Origin: Duncaniella freteri
Lineage (GTDB): Bacteria; Bacteroidota; Bacteroidia; Bacteroidales; Muribaculaceae
Assembly (NCBI RefSeq): GCF_004766125.1
Contig: NZ_SJSA01000001.1
Location: forward strand, 2,046,001-2,110,000
DNA: 64,000 bases
Reading direction: 5' to 3'
Below the pieces are notes generated by a model. That model saw only the letters and a list, made by a program, of their open reading frames with translations, was not told where the DNA came from and did not search any database. Below, piece after piece: positions 60,455-64,000 of this stretch; within the stretch, counting starts at the first letter, position 1; every line of letters starts with the position of its first letter. Position numbers and translations under genes: made by a program.

Positions 60455-60838
60455 CTATTGTCGTTTATTTATGAAGTTTTCATACTGCCGAAAATGTTCG
60501 GCAAGCACGTTATTGATATAGGCTTTGGTAGAACATACCGGTCCTGTTTCGTAAGACAACACACGCTTGATTTTCCGGATAAAGTCGGGATGGATGTCAA
60601 CCATAAGATATTTGCATAAAGGGCGCATGTGTTCCATATTCCTTACAAAAGTATCCAGATATTCATCTTCTTCCGGTAAAGGTTGTGATTGCACTTTCTT
60701 ACGTTTGGAGTCCGAAGCTCTGGCCGGTGTTTCAGTCTTATTCTCATTCTCTTTTTTCACGGTTGACTGGGAGGACTCCTCGCGGAAACTGCGGATGAAC
60801 TCATCGGGATCTACATCCGATTCATATACCTTCGACAT
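60455..60838 (-). CDS. DUF3408 family protein
   Basis: 127 residues. The charged N-terminal ~75 residues are followed by the DUF3408 core: MVDIHPDFIRKIKRVLSYE, STKAYINNVLAEHFRQYE. This is a probable ribbon-helix-helix DNA-binding fold, in the place of traB. It lies 9 nt after traA. Confidence 0.75.
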   Translation of the reverse strand: MSKVYESDVDPDEFIRSFREESSQSTVKKENENKTETPARASDSKRKKVQSQPLPEEDEYLDTFVRNMEHMRPLCKYLMVDIHPDFIRKIKRVLSYETGPVCSTKAYINNVLAEHFRQYENFINKRQ

Positions 60839-60847
60839 GGCTCAGGC

Positions 60848-61603
60848 TTAGTCTTTGAGGATTTTGAGAATCTCATCCGCAAGTTCAGTGAGACGTGTGC
60901 CTTTAAGCAGCGTCTTGTCCGGAGGCATGACCGTGGAGCGAAAAACCGCCCTTTCAAGGGTTTCCGAACCCTCACGGCGATACTTTTTTGTATCCGGTAC
61001 TTTTGTCCGAAGTGTTGCCAGTCCCAACTCTTCAAATAACTTCTCATAGCGGTCGTATAAGTCTGTTTTCTCACGGGCATCCATCATATTCCAGAGCATA
61101 TAAAGCCCTTTAATCTGAGAGCGGCCTGTCGTGAGCCATTCCTGTAATTTGAGAGCGAAGGCGAGCGAGCTTTCAAGGACAACATTGTCGGCGGCGATGG
61201 GAACGACCACCATATCCATGCAGTTCACCACATTCACTACGCCACGGTTGTTGACCGTTCCGGGCAAGTCGAAGAATACGATGTCAACATCTTCGCCTTC
61301 CTCTATCAAATCCCTTACTTTCTTCATCGCCTCTTCTGGAGGGCATACAAGAACAGGAAATGGCTTGAGCTTTGTACGGAGCAGGGTGTCGGAGAAGGTC
61401 TTTTTGAATGCCGGACTTAATTCCAGCAACATCTTCTCCCTTTCACGCATATCGTTTATGCTGTACTGCGGATAGTCGCAGTCAACAACGATAATCTTCA
61501 AGCCCATGCAGTAGTAAAGGTAACTTGCCATCGTTACTGTAAGGGTTGTTTTGCCAGCTCCACCTTTCTGAGTGGAGAAAGCCACGAATTTGGGTTCTTT
61601 CAT
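60848..61603 (-). CDS. traA: ParA-like ATPase TraA
   Basis: 251 residues. The deviant Walker A KGGAGKTT (13-20), the motif VVDCDYPQYS and VFFDLPGTVNN place it in the ParA/MinD class. It is the first gene of the leftward tra operon and is probably used in segregation or to position the transfer complex. Confidence 0.92.
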   Translation of the reverse strand: MKEPKFVAFSTQKGGAGKTTLTVTMASYLYYCMGLKIIVVDCDYPQYSINDMREREKMLLELSPAFKKTFSDTLLRTKLKPFPVLVCPPEEAMKKVRDLIEEGEDVDIVFFDLPGTVNNRGVVNVVNCMDMVVVPIAADNVVLESSLAFALKLQEWLTTGRSQIKGLYMLWNMMDAREKTDLYDRYEKLFEELGLATLRTKVPDTKKYRREGSETLERAVFRSTVMPPDKTLLKGTRLTELADEILKILKD

Positions 61604-61950
61604 TCATGTTTTTAGTTGATGTTCAGACACAAAGCGAGCCTGAGGCGCAAGTTCCGATTATCAATCCGGGTAATTGTTAACCGTCCCTTTCGTCTGTGTC
61701 TCAGTTGATAATAAAAAGTGGGGATGCCTTACTTCTGACTTTCAATGGTCCCTGACGTGCAGTCCCGCTTGGTAACTGTTTTGAACTCTGCGGTTACCAT
61801 TTTGTCGTCATCGTGTCAGCTGTGAGTTTTTTTGTTCGCATTTCAGATTCAGGAGCAGGCCGTCGCTGTTCCTATATCCATTCTCTTGAACGCACGGATG
61901 TTTCCATCGGCTGGAATGCTCTGCAAAATTACAACCCACAAGTTCCGTAT

Positions 61951-62500
61951 TCCAAATTTTCAGATAGCTCAACCGCATAAAGTCATGTTTTGGTCGCGTT
62001 TTTCCGCTTGTTGTTGACTCCGCTGATGAGCGACTGAAAATAGGTTTGGGTATTCCTTTAATTGCTCACTATGGACATCTGCCCATTGGGAATTGAGGAA
62101 TCGTGTACCCGAGGAACTTAGTTATATATAGTTCAATAAATAGATTTATCGGAGGACAAATCAATGTATCAATCTACATTCCGAATTTTCGATTGACCGA
62201 TATTTAATTAGATCTAACGATTAAATCTTCTGTTGACTCAACAATAAGCAGTTCCAAAGGTAGATAGTATGAACTGTATGGTAGTCGGCAAAATAATCTA
62301 ATTGTTGAACTCTCCGTTTTATATATGATCAGGCGATTGTCGGATAAATTATTCAAAAGATATAACTGACGGTCGAAGAATCGTTCCGAAGATTAGTATA
62401 TTGAACGTCTTGGAAGTCGGTCTGTCAATCGAACACGTTGCAAAGTTACTGCCTGAGTTATCGGATTTCCAAATATTTGCATAGCTCGACCGCATAAAGT
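61951..62500. repeat. Direct repeats in the tra-mob intergenic region
   Basis: Bases 61951-61983 and 62468-62500 are ~28/33 identical, ending ATAGCTC-ACCGCATAAAGT (one base differs). A further inverted pair TTCGATTGAC lies near 62188 and 62415, and ATTTAAT / ATTAAAT at 62202-62226. This 1.3-kb gene-free stretch (61604-62942) separates the divergent tra and mob operons, where an origin of transfer is expected. I cannot point to the nick site. Confidence 0.5.
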
Positions 62501-62629
62501 ACCCTTATTTCCGCTTATTTCCGCCTGTAGGGAAGCCTCGGATTCATCGCATATTTGAAGGATTTGGTTAGGTGGCAACAACTTGATTGATCTCTGTTTT
62601 CAAAAAAGTGCTTTCAAGAGGGTCAAAAA

Positions 62630-62662
62630 TTTGCATTTGGGGGTCTCCATGTCGTATCTTTG
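62630..62662 (+). promoter_or_regulatory. Promoter of the mobilization genes
   Basis: TTTG (62630-62633), a 21-nt spacer and TATCTTTG (62655-62662). The transcript would carry a leader of about 270 nt before the ATG at 62943, including a near-palindrome around GGGTTACCGGGTACCC (62817-62832). Confidence 0.55.
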
Positions 62663-62942
62663 TAAGAGCAATAGCGCATGACGCAGCCGAAAATCAGGCA
62701 GGAGCGAATGAAAAACACGGATTCTGATATACATCAATCCAAAATCCACTTCCTTATATTATATCGGATGTTCACAAGAACATAGCAAGGTGTCTTTTCA
62801 GTTACTGAAAAGGTTTTGGGTTACCGGGTACCCACAAAACGACCTTGCAATGTTGGGTAAATGCTCCGAAGTCGCATTTACCTTGAATAGACCTGCCGTC
62901 GGCTACAAAAACGCCATGCGTCACTTTCAATCCCGTTCTGTT

Positions 62943-63368
62943 ATGGCAGAAAATTTCAACAAAGGAGGGCGTCCAACGGTCGCCAACCGTTGCCACAACT
63001 GCGTAATGCTACGCTTCGATGACCTCGAATTTGACAAACTTATCCGTATGATGGAGCTTGCCGGGGAGAGCGTCAAGGCTACTTTCATCAAGGGTCTGGT
63101 CTTGGGCAAGACTTTTAAGGTGCATAAAATCGACAAGACAATGCTCGATTATCTCACCAAACTTTCAGCCCTATTTGCCGAATACCGCAACATCGGCGTC
63201 AACTACAACATCGTGGTGAAGGAACTCAAAGCCGGATTCTCCGAGAAAAAGGCAATGACGTTGCTCTACCGTCTTGAAAAAGAAACGAAGGATCTGGCGG
63301 CTGTCACCGCCAAAGTCCTTGCACTTACTGAGGATATGCGCAACCAATGGTCGCAAAAATCTCAGTAG
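62943..63368 (+). CDS. MobB-like relaxosome protein
   Basis: 141 residues from the ATG at 62943 (MAENFNKGGRPTVANRCHN). This start is chosen because the family begins with the GGRP motif; the ATG at 62790 would add 51 foreign residues. A ribbon-helix-helix region (NCVMLRFDDLEFDKLIRMMELAG in part) and helices with FAEYRNIGVNYNIVVKEL follow, as in BmgB/MobB-type accessory proteins that bind oriT. Its end overlaps the relaxase start. Confidence 0.82.
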   Translation: MAENFNKGGRPTVANRCHNCVMLRFDDLEFDKLIRMMELAGESVKATFIKGLVLGKTFKVHKIDKTMLDYLTKLSALFAEYRNIGVNYNIVVKELKAGFSEKKAMTLLYRLEKETKDLAAVTAKVLALTEDMRNQWSQKSQ

Positions 63369-64000
63369 GCAGCAGTCTGTACGGCGCACTCTCATACAAC
63401 GGAGAGAAAATCAACAAGGAGGAGGGTCGAGTCCTTTGTACCAATAAAATTTATGTGCCACCTGACGGAAAAATCGGCATCTCGGAAATGGTGGAGGATT
63501 TCAAAAACTACATGCCGAAGACCGGACGCACAAAGAAGCCGGTTCTCCATATCTCCCTCAATCCACATCCAGATGATGTGTTATCGGATTCTGACCTCGC
63601 CAACATTGCCCGAGAGTATCTTGACAAACTCGGATTCGGTGAGCAACCCTACATAATTTATAAGCACACCGATATAGAACGCCACCATATCCATATAGTG
63701 ACGGTCAATGTCGATGAACAGGGAAAGCGGCTCAACATGGATTTTATCCATCGGCGTAGCAAGAAAGCGACTACCGAGATTGAGGAGAAATACAATCTCC
63801 ATAAGGCCGAGCGTCAACGTCTGGAACCGGATACTCCATTAAAGAAAGTTGACTATAATGCCGGTGATGTAAAGCGTCAGGTTGCCAACACCGTCAAGCT
63901 CATAATGAGCCGTTACTCATTTCAGACAATGGGAGAATACAACGCTGTGTTGTCGCTCTATGGTTTGACCTCAGAAGAGACCAACGGCATGGTCAATGGC
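63347..64000 (+). CDS. Relaxase (MobA/BmgA type), cut by the window edge
   Basis: 218 codons visible from the ATG at 63347, open to the end of the window. MVAKISVGSSLYGALSYN is the usual relaxase start; the histidine motif is HTDIERHHIHIV, and the upstream motif LHISLNPHPDDVLSD completes the relaxase domain. It nicks oriT and carries the strand to the recipient. The coding region overlaps mobB by 22 nt, so the two are coupled. Confidence 0.92.
   Translation, partial: MVAKISVGSSLYGALSYNGEKINKEEGRVLCTNKIYVPPDGKIGISEMVEDFKNYMPKTGRTKKPVLHISLNPHPDDVLSDSDLANIAREYLDKLGFGEQPYIIYKHTDIERHHIHIVTVNVDEQGKRLNMDFIHRRSKKATTEIEEKYNLHKAERQRLEPDTPLKKVDYNAGDVKRQVANTVKLIMSRYSFQTMGEYNAVLSLYGLTSEETNGMVNG

Noticed and set aside
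61832..62017. 61-codon + strand frame near oriT
   Set aside because: It overlaps the direct repeat at 61951-61983, has no recognisable start signal and no family.

Overview
The window looks like a mobile, defence-rich part of a gut Bacteroidales chromosome (Bacteroides, Parabacteroides or Muribaculaceae type; the family is an inference). The grounds are promoters of the TTTG-N19/21-TAnnTTTG kind with few Shine-Dalgarno sites, a Bacteroidales conjugative-transposon tra set (traA to traQ), PcfK/PcfJ and DUF3873 proteins, several Bacteroidales tyrosine recombinases, and IS4 and IS21 elements.

Layout. 1-1030: end of one gene and two small membrane or secreted proteins. 1347-10854: stacked integrated islands. 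A 3'-truncated integrase (1347-2465) and an intact one (9238-10362) each have a field of short repeats upstream and then the same 15-bp sequence (2967-2981 and 10840-10854), which resembles the 3' end of a tRNA gene. The island between the two copies carries another recombinase, a small unknown protein, a YhcG/DUF1016 nuclease, an IS4 copy, DNA-binding proteins and a phage-type repressor. 11096-12219: an AbiE-like locus with an intact antitoxin, a large palindromic operator and only a stump of the toxin gene. 12427-15072: an RloA/RloB ATPase-TOPRIM pair between 17/18-identical direct repeats, followed by 0.8 kb of strongly foldable non-coding DNA. 15124-17337: a small membrane protein, PcfK, PcfJ and DUF3873 genes of a conjugative element.

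17449-23067 holds envelope genes on the minus strand, including a YdcF/SanA domain fused to a phosphodiester-glycosidase-like domain and a paralogue of that second domain. 23106-25792 is an IS21 element that cuts an EcoRI-type adenine methylase to its first 56 codons. AbiH and small genes follow (26209-28483). 28491-45645 is a long minus-strand Ter-type stress operon: four TerD-family proteins, three TerY-type VWA proteins, AIM24, PP2C phosphatase, kinase, PrsW, DUF2569-like and DUF4407 membrane proteins and a P-type Ca2+ ATPase. 46354-47556 is a tyrosine recombinase. 47645-61603 is the conjugation operon on the minus strand, and the divergent mobilization genes run off the right edge.

The most notable signal is a family of three invertible promoter cassettes (25961-26164, 45788-45976, 46095-46292). 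Each has short inverted recombination sites of the form CTCT-5 nt-AGAG, a right-pointing promoter 16-17 nt inside the right site, and a TTGCT(A/C)AAC motif at a fixed distance from each site. The central 5 nt differ between cassettes but match within each cassette. Two cassettes sit beside the recombinase at 46354-47556. The third lies one base upstream of the start codon of the interrupted methylase, so that inversion would put the promoter directly in front of it. I infer a phase-variation system with orthogonal sites served by one recombinase.
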